Below, piece after piece: positions 44,927 through 55,031 of a stretch of DNA of 64,000 bases (its first letter is position 1; the number at the start of each line of letters is the position of its first letter). Under the pieces are notes generated by a model that searched no databases, was not told the origin of the DNA, and saw only the letters and a list, made by a program, of their open reading frames with translations. The DNA is from Capnocytophaga ochracea DSM 7271 (lineage in GTDB: Bacteria > Bacteroidota > Bacteroidia > Flavobacteriales > Flavobacteriaceae): NCBI RefSeq assembly GCF_000023285.1, contig NC_013162.1, forward strand, positions 1,888,501 through 1,952,500, in the 5' to 3' direction. The position numbers and the translations under genes were made by a program.

Positions 44927-45003
44927 TATACCCTTTGTATATCTATCTTCCAAGATTCGTTCAAGCTTCCTATAAGCTTCCTATAAGCTAAGCATACCCA
45001 ATT
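44927..45003 (+). repeat. 11-bp-phased intergenic element, copy 3
   Basis: Seven 11-mers in register: TATACCCTTTG, TATATCTATCT, TCCAAGATTCG, TTCAAGCTTCC, TATAAGCTTCC, TATAAGCTAAG, CATACCCAATT. A further box at 45042-45066 recurs near copy 4. Confidence 0.85.
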
Positions 45004-45041
45004 TACCTCTCATCTTTTATCTTTTGTCTGAATTCTCACTT

Positions 45042-45066
45042 CTGATATTCTTCGTTTTTCTTCGAT
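45042..45066 (+). repeat. Shared box downstream of 11-bp element copy 3
   Basis: A 25-bp stretch containing GATATTCTTCGTTT then CTTCGAT. It recurs, reverse-complemented, at 54658-54682 beside copy 4, at a similar distance. Confidence 0.7.
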
Positions 45067-45126
45067 AGCACTGAGTCTTTTCGAACTTTCCCGGAAAGTC
45101 TAAAAAGTACAACTACTTTATTCACC

Positions 45127-45144
45127 TGCCCATCGTGCTACGAC
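45127..45144. repeat. REP-like single unit
   Basis: TGCCCATCGTGCTACGAC, close to the unit at 11109, upstream of tatC. It is followed by CTCTGGCAAAGATG, which resembles the stem bases at the tyrS terminator. Confidence 0.55.
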
Positions 45145-45211
45145 CTCTGGCAAAGATGATTATTGGTATTTCTGGTATTACTGGTGGTAAGTTAAAAAAG
45201 TTAGTTGCTAA

Positions 45212-45241
45212 TTGTGAATTATGAATTATTTATTATCTTTG
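45212..45241 (+). promoter_or_regulatory. Promoter of tatC
   Basis: TTG at 45212-45214, a 19-base gap and TATCTTTG at 45234-45241, 43 bases before the start. Confidence 0.65.
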
Positions 45242-45284
45242 CACCATCAAATTTGTTATAAAAGATAAAAACAACAAAGCAACG

Positions 45285-46094
45285 ATGGAATCATCACAAG
45301 ATGAAATGTCCTTTTTAGACCATTTGGAAGCCTTGCGCTGGCACTTGATACGTGCTATTATAGCTGTTTTAGCAGTGGGTGTGGTAGCGTTTGTGTGTAA
45401 GGATTTTATTTTCCAAATCATCTTTGCTCCTAAGAATGGCGATTTCTTTACTTACAGAATGTTCTGTAAGATAGGTCATCTTTTTGGATTTAAAAGTACT
45501 TTTTGTGCTGAACAATTGCCTTTTACAATTCAAAGCCGTACAATGGCAGGGCAGTTTTCAGCTCATATCTGGACGTCTATTTGGGCAGGAGTGATTCTCG
45601 CATTTCCTTATGTGCTTTATGAAGTGTGGAAATTCATCAGTCCAGCACTTTATGAAAACGAGCGCAAGCTGGCTCGTGGCTTTATTCTCATTGCTTCTTT
45701 GCTGTTTTTTATAGGAGTTTTGTTTGGCTATTATCTCATCACCCCACTATCAGTGAATTTCTTAGGGTCTTATTCAGTAAGTCCCGAAGTGAGAAACCAA
45801 ATAGATTTAAACTCTTATATTTCGGTAGTACGCTCGTCAGTCATTTCGTGTGGCATTATTTTTGAGCTACCTATTGTTGTTTATTTTCTTACCAAATTAG
45901 GAGTGATAACACCTGCTTTTATGCGAAAATATCGCCGGCACGCAGTCATTGTAGTGCTTATCATTGCAGCAATTATAACCCCTCCTGATGTAGTAAGCCA
46001 AATTATCGTGTCGATACCGATAATGCTCTTATACGAAATAAGTATTTTTATTTCAGCTTACGTTTTAAAAAAAGAACAAAACAAGGTAATTTAA
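45285..46094 (+). CDS. tatC: Twin-arginine translocase subunit TatC
   Basis: This 269-residue inner-membrane protein with six helices recognises twin-arginine signal peptides and, with TatA, exports folded proteins. The N-terminal MSFLDHLEALRWHLIRA and FPYVLYEVWKFISPALYENE are highly conserved; the acidic N-terminal stretch and the FISPAL motif hold the recognition site. The C-terminal LTKLGVITPAFMRKYRRHAV and TPPDVVSQ are typical. TatA and TatB are not in the window. The hypothetical gene follows after 8 bases, then lptB, so they may be one transcript. Confidence 0.95.
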   Translation: MESSQDEMSFLDHLEALRWHLIRAIIAVLAVGVVAFVCKDFIFQIIFAPKNGDFFTYRMFCKIGHLFGFKSTFCAEQLPFTIQSRTMAGQFSAHIWTSIWAGVILAFPYVLYEVWKFISPALYENERKLARGFILIASLLFFIGVLFGYYLITPLSVNFLGSYSVSPEVRNQIDLNSYISVVRSSVISCGIIFELPIVVYFLTKLGVITPAFMRKYRRHAVIVVLIIAAIITPPDVVSQIIVSIPIMLLYEISIFISAYVLKKEQNKVI

Positions 46095-46102
46095 TATTTT
46101 TA

Positions 46103-46756
46103 ATGGATTGTAATACCTACTTACAGCACCTACCCAACGTAAAAACGTTGAAACAGCTTTGCAAAGGCGAAGCCGTATTAGATTGGATTATTTGTGGTCA
46201 CGAGTTTGAAGTTTATCACACCTACTACAAAGTAAATGAAGAAGAATATGAAGGCTATGAAGCCCAATGGGGGCACGGCTTTGAAGATGAAGACGGTTCG
46301 TCGCTGTCGTTTTATTTTATTGATAAAGCCTGCTTAATCGTTCCCTCTTCGAGCGCCGAAGATAGCAAAGGAGGCGATAATCACGACTTCGAGAAGCGTA
46401 TCCCGAAGGTGTTCTTGCCGTACTATCGTAAAAACTTTTCAGAAAGTGATATTCCTTTCGTGATATACTCTTTAGATGGCGAAACGTGGCAATGTGTAGA
46501 GAACTTCCCTGTGGAAGAACATATCGATAAGTTTGAGTATATTTCTACTGACCCTATGAAATACAAAGAATGGGCAGTGGAATACTTGGGCGACGAAGGA
46601 TTCTTGCAAGAAGTAATGAGCGAACAAACCATTACCGACCTTTACGAAGGGAAAGTGCTTACCGAAGAGATGGTATACAGTATCGTAACCGAAGTGCACG
46701 ATTGGGTAGATTTAGAAACAGAACTCAACGAAATGCCTTATCGCTTTTCGTTTTAA
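46103..46756 (+). CDS. Hypothetical protein
   Basis: I do not recognise this 217-residue acidic protein. It begins MDCNTYLQHLPNVKTLKQLC and has no signal peptide and no membrane segment. Notable are YYKVNEEEYEGYEAQWGHGF, an aromatic run SLSFYFIDKACLIVPS, an extended acidic tail and WVDLETELNEMPYRFSF. It lies between tatC (8 bases before) and lptB (6 bases after) with almost no spacing, so it is a real, translated member of this group. A soluble cytosolic role is all the sequence suggests. Confidence 0.75.
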   Translation: MDCNTYLQHLPNVKTLKQLCKGEAVLDWIICGHEFEVYHTYYKVNEEEYEGYEAQWGHGFEDEDGSSLSFYFIDKACLIVPSSSAEDSKGGDNHDFEKRIPKVFLPYYRKNFSESDIPFVIYSLDGETWQCVENFPVEEHIDKFEYISTDPMKYKEWAVEYLGDEGFLQEVMSEQTITDLYEGKVLTEEMVYSIVTEVHDWVDLETELNEMPYRFSF

Positions 46757-46762
46757 GATTAT

Positions 46763-47506
46763 ATGAAATTAGTAGTAAATAACATCATCAAAATATACAA
46801 AGGAAGAAAAGTAGTAAAAGGCGTTTCGCTGGAAGTAAACCAAGGTGAAATCGTAGGACTCTTGGGACCTAACGGAGCAGGAAAAACGACTTCCTTTTAT
46901 ATGATAGTGGGACTCATCAAGCCCAACGGTGGTACTATTTTTTTGGATAATACCGAAATCACCAGTTATCCGATGTACAAACGTGCTCAAAGCGGTATTG
47001 GGTATTTGGCACAAGAGGCTTCGGTATTTAGAAAGCTGAGTATTGAGGACAATATCAAAAGTGTCCTACAACTCACCAAACTTTCTAAGGCAGAACAACA
47101 ACGCAAAACCGATGAGCTGATAGAAGAGTTTGGCTTAGGACATATTCGTAAAAATCGTGGAGACTTGCTTTCAGGGGGAGAACGTCGTCGTACAGAAATT
47201 GCACGAGCTTTGGCTACTAGTCCGAAGTTTATTTTGCTCGACGAGCCCTTTGCAGGGGTAGACCCTATAGCGGTGGAAGATATCCAACGCATTGTAGCAC
47301 AGCTCAAAGACAAGAATATAGGTATTCTCATCACCGACCACAATGTACAGGAAACACTAGCCATTACCGACCGCACTTATTTGATGTTCGAGGGAGGAAT
47401 CCTCAAATCAGGAGTGCCTGAAGAATTGGCAGCTGATGAGATGGTAAGAAAAGTATACCTTGGAAGAAACTTTGAATTGAGACGCAAGAAAATATTAGAA
47501 GATTAG
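46763..47506 (+). CDS. lptB: LPS export ABC transporter ATP-binding protein
   Basis: This 247-residue cytosolic ATPase powers LPS extraction by LptFG. Walker A is [13 protein letters not shown], the signature [15 protein letters not shown] and Walker [33 protein letters not shown] and the C-terminal [15 protein letters not shown] are characteristic of LptB. Length is normal. The OstA-like protein and KdsC, also in the window, belong to the same process but are not adjacent. Confidence 0.93.
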   Translation: MKLVVNNIIKIYKGRKVVKGVSLEVNQGEIVGLLGPNGAGKTTSFYMIVGLIKPNGGTIFLDNTEITSYPMYKRAQSGIGYLAQEASVFRKLSIEDNIKSVLQLTKLSKAEQQRKTDELIEEFGLGHIRKNRGDLLSGGERRRTEIARALATSPKFILLDEPFAGVDPIAVEDIQRIVAQLKDKNIGILITDHNVQETLAITDRTYLMFEGGILKSGVPEELAADEMVRKVYLGRNFELRRKKILED

Positions 47507-47547
47507 CCAATTAACAATAAGAAGAAATAACTAAAAACTATAATATA

Positions 47548-48771
47548 ATGAAAAATTTAGTAGACCGTTTTATTAAGTATATAAAAATAGACTCTCAGTC
47601 CAACCCTGAGAGCGAAACAACTCCTAGCACCAAAAAACAATGGAATATGGCAAACCTATTGGTAGAAGAATTGAAAGCTATTGGTTTGCAAGACGTAACT
47701 GTAGATGAAAACGCCTACGTGATGGCTACGTTGCCATCGAATGTAGATTACCCAGTGCCTACCATTGGTTTTATTTCTCACTTCGATACATCACCTGACT
47801 TCTCTGGTGAAAACGTAAATCCACAGTTTATAGAAAATTATGATGGGGGAGATATCGTCCTCAATAAAGAACAAAACATAGTGTTATCACCTTCTTATTT
47901 TGAGGATTTGTTGCTCTACAAAGGCAATACCATTATCACAACCGATGGTACTACCCTTTTAGGAGCTGACGATAAGGCTGGTATTGCTGAAATTGTAACC
48001 GCTATGGAATACCTCGTGCAACACCCTGAAATCAAACACGGCAAAATACGCGTAGGCTTTACCCCTGATGAGGAAATAGGACGTGGAGCGCATAAATTCG
48101 ATGTGAAAAAATTCGCTGCCGACTGGGCTTATACAATGGACGGCGGACAAATAGGCGAACTTGAATATGAGAGTTTCAATGCAGCTGGGGCTAAAATTCA
48201 CTTCAAAGGAAAGAACGTGCATCCTGGTACTGCCAAAAACAAAATGATAAACTCAATGCTCGTAGCTACTCAGTTTATCAATGCATTACCAGCCGATGAG
48301 ATTCCAGCACGTACCGAAGGTCGCGAAGGATTCTATCATATTACTGATATTTCTGGAGATGTAGAAAATACGGTAGTACAGCTTATCATCCGCGACCACG
48401 ACCGCGACCTTTTCAACAAACGCAAAGCCGTAGTACAGCAAATTGTAGACGACCTTAACAAGCAAATTCCTAATGTGGCAGTGGCCGAAATAAAAGACCA
48501 ATACTACAATATGGGTGAAAAAATCAAACCTGTGATGCATATTGTGGAAGTAGCCGAACGTGCAATGAAAGAATTAGGTATAACCCCTATCACTAAACCT
48601 ATCCGCGGAGGTACCGATGGTTCTCAACTTAGCTTTATGGGATTGCCTTGTCCTAATATCTTTGCAGGCGGACATAATTTCCACGGTAAATACGAATTTG
48701 TACCCGTAGAAAACCTCGAAAAAGCTACCGAAGTGATTATTCGCATTGCTGAATTAGTAGCAAAAAAATAA
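47548..48771 (+). CDS. pepT: Peptidase T (tripeptide aminopeptidase)
   Basis: This 407-residue cytosolic M20 metallopeptidase removes N-terminal residues from tripeptides. Zinc ligands and catalytic residues: [12 protein letters not shown] near 76, [15 protein letters not shown] near 141, [10 protein letters not shown] near 174 (catalytic Glu) and [13 protein letters not shown] near the end. [16 protein letters not shown] is typical of the N-terminus. Length is normal. Confidence 0.95.
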   Translation: MKNLVDRFIKYIKIDSQSNPESETTPSTKKQWNMANLLVEELKAIGLQDVTVDENAYVMATLPSNVDYPVPTIGFISHFDTSPDFSGENVNPQFIENYDGGDIVLNKEQNIVLSPSYFEDLLLYKGNTIITTDGTTLLGADDKAGIAEIVTAMEYLVQHPEIKHGKIRVGFTPDEEIGRGAHKFDVKKFAADWAYTMDGGQIGELEYESFNAAGAKIHFKGKNVHPGTAKNKMINSMLVATQFINALPADEIPARTEGREGFYHITDISGDVENTVVQLIIRDHDRDLFNKRKAVVQQIVDDLNKQIPNVAVAEIKDQYYNMGEKIKPVMHIVEVAERAMKELGITPITKPIRGGTDGSQLSFMGLPCPNIFAGGHNFHGKYEFVPVENLEKATEVIIRIAELVAKK

Positions 48772-48790
48772 TATAATTAGCCGATTTATC

Positions 48791-48826
48791 AATTAGCCAA
48801 TGTGTTAATTGACAAATTGGCTAATT
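48791..48826 (+). terminator. Possible terminator after pepT
   Basis: AATTAGCCAAT pairs with ATTGGCTAATT (11 bp) around a 14-base loop, followed by TGCTAATTTTT. It is AT-rich, so stability is uncertain. Confidence 0.4.
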
Positions 48827-48875
48827 TGCTAATTTTTCATTAACCATTAATAATTAACCATTAATCATTAAAAAA

Positions 48876-50069
48876 ATGCCTACAATATCACATAGAGCGC
48901 AAATATTGCCTCAGTCACCTATTAGAAAACTGACCCCTTACGCTGAAAAAGCAGCTAAGGAAGGGAAGACTATTTATCACCTCAATATTGGTCAGCCTGA
49001 CATTAAAACCCCTGAAATAGCCGTACAAGCCGTAAAAGATTTTACCCCTAAGGTATTGGAATATACCAAAAGTGAGGGAATCGATTCTCTTAGAGAAAAG
49101 GTGGTGGAATACTACAAAAAACACGATATTAAGGTAGAAAGTAGTGATATTATCATCACTTGTGGAGGTTCTGAAGCTCTTACCTATGTAATTGCTACTG
49201 TTGCCAATGCCGATGATGAAATTATCATTCCAGAACCTTACTACGCGAACTATATTAGCTTTTCAGAGGCTTTTGATGCAGTGTGTGTGCCTATTACGTC
49301 TTCTTTTGATGATAACTTTGCCTTACCTCCTATAGAAGAGTTTGAGAAAAAGATAACTCCTAGAACCAAAGCTTTTCTCATTTGTAACCCCGGAAATCCT
49401 ACAGGCTATCTGTATTCTAAAGAAGAAATCTTGCAATTGGCAACAATAGCTAAAAAACACGATATTTTCCTTATTTTCGATGAGGTATACCGAGAGTTCG
49501 TGTATGATGGTGCTACCCATTATTCCATTATGCAAGTAGAAGGCATTGAACAAAATGCTATAATGATAGATTCGGTATCTAAACGTTTCAGTATGTGTGG
49601 AGCGCGCATCGGGTGGGTAGTCTCTAAGAATAAAGACGTGATGATGTCTGTTTTGAAGTTCGCTCAAGCACGCTTGTCTCCCCCTACTTATTCACAAATA
49701 GGAGCTGAGCGCGCTTTTGATGTACCCGAAACTTATTTTGAAGAGGTATTAAAGGAATATACTCAGCGTAGGAACGTGCTCATTGAAGAACTCCGAAAAG
49801 TAGAAGGTGTACGTGTATCGATGCCTAAGGGGGCTTTCTATTGTATAGCCGAATTGCCTGTAGAAAATGCAGAAGACTTCTGTATATGGCTTTTAGGCCA
49901 TTTTTCAGTAAATAACGAAACGGTAATGTTAGCTCCTGCCGAAGGTTTTTATGCTACCGAAGGTTTAGGGCGCAACCAAGTGCGTATAGCTTATGTGCTC
50001 GAGAAGGAGAAGATAGTAAAAGCTATTCACATATTAGGTGAAGCTCTAAAGGAATACAACAAACATTAA
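48876..50069 (+). CDS. Pyridoxal-phosphate aminotransferase, aspartate aminotransferase-like (fold type I)
   Basis: This 397-residue cytosolic enzyme has the PLP lysine in SVSKRFSMCGARIGW near residue 235 and conserved YHLNIGQPDIKTPE, NPGNPTGYLYS and FDEVYREFVYDG. It belongs to the class I aminotransferases close to aspartate or aromatic transaminases. The amino donor cannot be fixed from sequence. The region before it holds AT-rich direct repeats (TTAACCATTAAT types). Confidence 0.88.
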   Translation: MPTISHRAQILPQSPIRKLTPYAEKAAKEGKTIYHLNIGQPDIKTPEIAVQAVKDFTPKVLEYTKSEGIDSLREKVVEYYKKHDIKVESSDIIITCGGSEALTYVIATVANADDEIIIPEPYYANYISFSEAFDAVCVPITSSFDDNFALPPIEEFEKKITPRTKAFLICNPGNPTGYLYSKEEILQLATIAKKHDIFLIFDEVYREFVYDGATHYSIMQVEGIEQNAIMIDSVSKRFSMCGARIGWVVSKNKDVMMSVLKFAQARLSPPTYSQIGAERAFDVPETYFEEVLKEYTQRRNVLIEELRKVEGVRVSMPKGAFYCIAELPVENAEDFCIWLLGHFSVNNETVMLAPAEGFYATEGLGRNQVRIAYVLEKEKIVKAIHILGEALKEYNKH

Positions 50070-50172
50070 GATTTAATGAAGATTTTATAAAACTAACTTT
50101 TAACACCTATTTTCTAATTCCTAATAAACTAAACAGTTATATTTTTTAGTGTTAAAAAAACATATAAAATTA

Positions 50173-50202
50173 TTGCTATATCAAAAATATTTTGTACTTT
50201 TG
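50173..50202 (+). promoter_or_regulatory. Promoter of pfkA
   Basis: TTG at 50173-50175, a 19-base gap and TACTTTTG at 50195-50202, 24 bases before the start. Confidence 0.65.
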
Positions 50203-50225
50203 AGGCGGAAAATTAAAAACAGACA

Positions 50226-51206
50226 ATGTCAGTAAAAAAAATAGCAGTATTAACATCAGGAGGAGACGCTCCTGGTATGAACGCCGCCATTCGTTCAGTG
50301 GTACGTACTTGTGCATACCACAACATCGAAGTGGTAGGTGTATATCGTGGCTATCAGGGAATGATAGAAGGCGATTTTGAAGAAATGAACGCACGTAGCG
50401 TTCGAGATATTATCAATAGAGGAGGTACTATCTTGAAATCAGCCCGCTCTAAAGATTTTAAAACTCCTGAAGGGCGCAAGGCAGCTTATGAAAAATTAAA
50501 AGCTGCAGGGGTAGATTCTTTGGTAGTAATAGGAGGTGATGGCTCTTTCACTGGGGCACTCTTGTTCAACAAAGAATTTGGTTTCCCCGTAATGGGAATC
50601 CCTGGTACTATCGATAACGATATCTATGGTACTGATTTTACTTTGGGATATGATACCGCTCTCAACACTGTAATTGAGGCTATCGACAAGATTAGAGATA
50701 CTGCAAGCTCTCACAACCGCTTGTTTTTCATAGAAGTAATGGGGCGTGACGCAGGACACATCGCCTTGAACTCTGGAGTAGGGGCAGGTGCTGAAGAAAT
50801 CTTGATTCCAGAAGAGAATATAGGACTTAAAAAGCTACTTGAATCTTTGGAAAAAAGTCGTAGGACTGGTAAAACTTCCAGCTTGGTAGTGGTTGCTGAA
50901 GGCGATAAAATAGGTAAAAACGTATTCGAACTTAAAGAATATGTAGAGCAACACCACCCCGATTACGATGTGCGTGTATCAGTATTAGGGCATATGCAAC
51001 GTGGAGGTGCTCCTTCTTGCTTCGACCGCGTATTGGCAAGCCGTATGGGGGTAAAAGCAGTAGAATCACTCCTTGAAGGGAAATCTAACTATATGGTAGG
51101 AATCCGCAATAATAAAATGGAACTCACTCCGCTTGAAAAAGCTATCAAAGGTAGTTCTAAAATAGATACGGAACTCCTCCGTGTAGCCGAAATAATGGCA
51201 ACTTAG
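50226..51206 (+). CDS. pfkA: ATP-dependent 6-phosphofructokinase
   Basis: This 326-residue cytosolic enzyme phosphorylates fructose 6-phosphate in glycolysis. LTSGGDAPGMNAAIRSVV opens the protein. VVIGGDGSFTGALLF carries GGDGS, the ATP-type variant (pyrophosphate enzymes have GGDDS). GIPGTIDNDIYGTDFTLGYD and VMGRDAGHIAL follow. Length is normal for the bacterial ATP form. gapA follows 53 bases later, with no promoter I can see, so both glycolytic genes may share this promoter. Confidence 0.96.
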   Translation: MSVKKIAVLTSGGDAPGMNAAIRSVVRTCAYHNIEVVGVYRGYQGMIEGDFEEMNARSVRDIINRGGTILKSARSKDFKTPEGRKAAYEKLKAAGVDSLVVIGGDGSFTGALLFNKEFGFPVMGIPGTIDNDIYGTDFTLGYDTALNTVIEAIDKIRDTASSHNRLFFIEVMGRDAGHIALNSGVGAGAEEILIPEENIGLKKLLESLEKSRRTGKTSSLVVVAEGDKIGKNVFELKEYVEQHHPDYDVRVSVLGHMQRGGAPSCFDRVLASRMGVKAVESLLEGKSNYMVGIRNNKMELTPLEKAIKGSSKIDTELLRVAEIMAT

Positions 51207-51250
51207 TAACGTAACAAACTTAAAATTAAATAACGAATAAATTAAATTAA

Positions 51251-52258
<1,008 letters not shown>

Positions 52259-52265
52259 TTCATAA

Positions 52266-52308
52266 AGAAAAAAGGTGAGTTGCCTATGGAGGCATACTCA
52301 CCTTTTTT
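52266..52308 (+). terminator. Terminator of gapA
   Basis: GGTGAGT pairs with ACTCACC, with an inner TGCC/GGCA pairing, flanked by A-run and T6. Confidence 0.85.
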
Positions 52309-52340
52309 AATAGTAAACAACTTAATAAAACCGAAACGAT

Positions 52341-53195
52341 ATGATTTTAATTGTAGACAGTGGAGCTACTAAGGCGGATTGGACAGCCTTAAATAGCAAA
52401 GGTGAAAAAATATTTTTTACTCAAACTTTAGGGTTAAATCCTGAAGTTCTTACAGAAGAAATTCTCGTAGAGCGTATTACCACCAATTATCAATTGTTTG
52501 AGAACAGAAATTCAGTATCAGAAATTTATTTCTATGGTGCTGGTTGTGGTACTGAACGCATTCGTTACTTTGTAGAACGCAGTTTGGCAACTATCTTCAA
52601 AAACGCTAAAATAGATGTGAAAGAAGATACTTATGCAGCTGTGTTTGCCACTACAGCTCCCACCGATAAAGCTATCGTATGTATCTTAGGTACAGGTGCT
52701 AACTGCTCTTATTGGAATGGTAAAGAATTATACCAAGCAGTAGATTCATTAGGCTATATTTTGATGGACGAATCGAGTGGGAACTTTTATGGTAAACGAT
52801 TGATTATCGACTATTACTTTAAGAAAATGCCATCAGACCTTGTACAAAAATTTGAAAACCAATATGAATTGGGCTCAGATGTGATTAAAAATCATTTGTA
52901 CAAGATGCCAAACCCTAACAGTTACTTGGCTACTTTTGCGAAATTCGTAGTAGAAAATAAGAATCACGAATATTGCCGTGAGATGGTGAGAAAAGGTATG
53001 CAACTATTTGTAGACCACTGGATTTCTCAGTATGAAGACCGTTACGAAGTGCCTATCAACTTTGTAGGTAGTATTGCTTTCTTTCTCCAAGATATTTTGG
53101 AAGAAATATTGACAGAAAACAACCTTAAATTGGGTACAGTGCTAAGAAAACCAATTGATGGTTTGGTTGCTTTCCACGTAAACAAATTCTTTTAA
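52341..53195 (+). CDS. BadF/BadG-type ATPase, N-acetylglucosamine kinase-like
   Basis: This 284-residue cytosolic kinase of the ASKHA fold has VDSGATKADWTALNS (phosphate 1) near residue 5, CILGTGANCSYWNG (phosphate 2) near 114 and LMDESSGNFYGKRLI. It groups with BadF/BadG/BcrA/BcrD ATPases; in Bacteroidota these are generally annotated as N-acetylglucosamine kinases, which fits its size. The sugar cannot be confirmed here. It is 80 bases after gapA, across a terminator, so it has separate expression. Confidence 0.75.
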   Translation: MILIVDSGATKADWTALNSKGEKIFFTQTLGLNPEVLTEEILVERITTNYQLFENRNSVSEIYFYGAGCGTERIRYFVERSLATIFKNAKIDVKEDTYAAVFATTAPTDKAIVCILGTGANCSYWNGKELYQAVDSLGYILMDESSGNFYGKRLIIDYYFKKMPSDLVQKFENQYELGSDVIKNHLYKMPNPNSYLATFAKFVVENKNHEYCREMVRKGMQLFVDHWISQYEDRYEVPINFVGSIAFFLQDILEEILTENNLKLGTVLRKPIDGLVAFHVNKFF

Positions 53196-53215
53196 TAACG
53201 AATAAAAGATAAAAT

Positions 53216-53250
53216 AAAAAAGACACTCACTATTGTGGGTGTCTTTTTTA
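53216..53250. terminator. Bidirectional terminator between the sugar kinase and deoxynucleoside kinase genes
   Basis: AAAAGACACTCAC pairs with GTGGGTGTCTTTT around a short loop (one G-T), with A and T runs on both sides, between converging genes. Confidence 0.82.
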
Positions 53251-53252
53251 TT

Positions 53253-53867
53253 TTAGAATAATCCGTAGAGGAGAGCATCTATTTTATTGATGATTTCACC
53301 TAAATCTTCAGGGTTGTTTACGAAATCAATATTGTCTACTTCTATAATGAGTAGTTTCCCCTTGTCGTAACTTTTTATCCACTGTTCGTATCGCTGGTTG
53401 AGGCGGTTAAGATAGTCTATCGAGATTGTATTTTCGTAATCTCGACCGCGCTTTTGTATTTGGTTTACTAAGTTGGGTACTGAGCTTCTGAGGTAAATCA
53501 GTAGGTCTGGTGGGAGAACAAGGCGCTCCATCAGAGCGAATAGAGACTTGTAATTATCGAAATCACGAGAGCTCATCAGTCCCATTTCGTGTAAGTTAGG
53601 GGCAAAGATGTGAGCATCTTCGTAAATAGTGCGGTCTTGAATGATGTTATTTCCTTTCTCTCTAAAATCCAAAATCTGTCGGAAGCGACTGTTTAGAAAG
53701 TATATTTGTAAATTAAAACTCCAGCGCTCCATTTGGTGATAAAAATCATCTAAATAAGGGTTATCTACCACATCTTCGAAATGGGCTTCCCATTGGTAGT
53801 GTTTGGCTAATAGAGAGGTAAGGGTAGTTTTTCCAGCTCCTATATTTCCTGCAATTGCTATGTGCAT
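53253..53867 (-). CDS. Deoxynucleoside kinase
   Basis: This 204-residue cytosolic kinase has Walker A IAIAGNIGAGKTTLTSLLA at the N-terminus. The DRTIYEDAHIF motif and DLLIYLRSSVPNLVNQIQKR (LID arginines) place it in the dCK/dGK family, which salvages deoxynucleosides. The exact base preference is unknown. The start codon follows the AsnC stop by 2 bases, so the pair is an operon on the minus strand. Confidence 0.9.
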   Translation of the reverse strand: MHIAIAGNIGAGKTTLTSLLAKHYQWEAHFEDVVDNPYLDDFYHQMERWSFNLQIYFLNSRFRQILDFREKGNNIIQDRTIYEDAHIFAPNLHEMGLMSSRDFDNYKSLFALMERLVLPPDLLIYLRSSVPNLVNQIQKRGRDYENTISIDYLNRLNQRYEQWIKSYDKGKLLIIEVDNIDFVNNPEDLGEIINKIDALLYGLF

Positions 53868-53869
53868 TT

Positions 53870-54358
53870 TTAATTAGTTTTTTCAGCTTCCTCACGTAGA
53901 CATTTAATCATAGAGGTGTTCTTGATTTCTTGTATTACGAAAGAGCTTTGAATGTTAGAGATAATTTCTAATTTAGATATTTTGTGTACTACAAATCTCT
54001 GATAATCTTCCATATCGTTGAGCATAACTTTTAGCAGAAAGTCATAGCCTCCTGCCATATACGAGGCTTCTAACACTTCATCTAAAGTGCTTATATATTT
54101 TTCGAACTCATTAAATAATTCGGCACTATGCTTAAGAAGTTTTACTTGACAATAAGCTACCAATTTTTTTCCGAGAGCTTTAGGATTGGCTACCGCTACA
54201 TATCTTTGAATTATCCCTAGTGATTCTAATCGTTTGATACGTTCGTGAACTGGAGTGATTGACAGGCTTACTTTCTCGGATAATTTTTTAATAGATTGTT
54301 TGCTATCTTGTTGTAATTCATCTAAAAGTGCTAAATCAATACGGTCTAATGCATACAT
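53870..54358 (-). CDS. Lrp/AsnC family transcriptional regulator
   Basis: This 162-residue regulator has an N-terminal helix-turn-helix (about 6-60; LALLDELQQDSKQSIKKLSE) and a C-terminal RAM ligand-binding domain (about 70-150; VAYCQVKL, EASYMAGGYDFLLKVML). Ligands of the family are amino acids. It diverges from menE over a 670-bp spacer and precedes the deoxynucleoside kinase gene. The target genes are unknown. Confidence 0.9.
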   Translation of the reverse strand: MYALDRIDLALLDELQQDSKQSIKKLSEKVSLSITPVHERIKRLESLGIIQRYVAVANPKALGKKLVAYCQVKLLKHSAELFNEFEKYISTLDEVLEASYMAGGYDFLLKVMLNDMEDYQRFVVHKISKLEIISNIQSSFVIQEIKNTSMIKCLREEAEKTN

Positions 54359-54657
54359 ACTTTTATAAATTTATTGGGGGTAAAATTAGAAAATATTTTT
54401 GATATAGAAGGGGAAAAGACAAAATATTTTTTCTGTTTTTTTATAAAAGGCTCATAATCATTATTATTTTTAGATGAATAATTGGGTTGCAAAAGGCTAA
54501 AACTATAGAAATATTTTCTGAGTAAAGTATGTTTTACAGAATAGGTTATTTTCAATGATAGTTTGTATTGTCTTTAAATTGATTATCAATTGAATCAGCT
54601 TTGCCAAAGTGTGTGTCGCAAAAAGGACACATTAGCGTTTTGGGAGAGACACAGAAT

Positions 54658-54682
54658 CATCGAAGGGAAACGAAGAATATCA
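54658..54682 (-). repeat. Shared box beside 11-bp element copy 4
   Basis: Reverse complement of the box at 45042-45066, with three or four differences, placed at a similar distance from the element. Confidence 0.7.
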
Positions 54683-54732
54683 AAAGATGATTGGAGGGGT
54701 TTTTGGTGAAAAAAGGGTGTAAGGAGGGTGGG

Positions 54733-54798
54733 GTTAGCTTATAGAGAGCTTATAGGAAGCTTGAACGAATCTTGGACGATTGGTATAGAAAGGGTGTG
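54733..54798 (-). repeat. 11-bp-phased intergenic element, copy 4 (reverse orientation)
   Basis: On the plus strand: GTTAGCTTATA, GAGAGCTTATA, GGAAGCTTGAA, CGAATCTTGGA, CGATTGGTATA, GAAAGGGTGTG. The fourth is the reverse complement of the conserved core 11-mer. It sits in the divergent asnC-menE spacer. Phase continues leftwards to about 54711. Confidence 0.85.
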
Positions 54799-54969
54799 TA
54801 AAAAGTTGATTCATAATATAATACAGCAAGGCTAAAAGTGCTAAAAACGATGTTTCGAGCCGAAAGTAATAGAAAGATAAAATGAGAATAGAGCGATGGT
54901 TTGGTAATTGCCGACAATCCCAATGAGGGCGAATTGTAGTGATGAAAATATAAGATTTTACATTTAATT

Positions 54970-55000
54970 TTGCTCATTTCGTTTAATTATTGTAGCTTTG
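54970..55000 (+). promoter_or_regulatory. Promoter of menE
   Basis: TTG at 54970-54972, a 20-base gap and TAGCTTTG at 54993-55000, 32 bases before the start. The rest of the 54359-54657 spacer is AT-rich without recognisable features. Confidence 0.6.
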
Positions 55001-55031
55001 CCACTGCTATTAAAACAATATTACATTTAAG

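Noticed and set aside
54359-54640. Small gene or RNA in the asnC-menE spacer
   Set aside because: Short ORFs here are AT-rich with no start signal, domain or stable hairpin.
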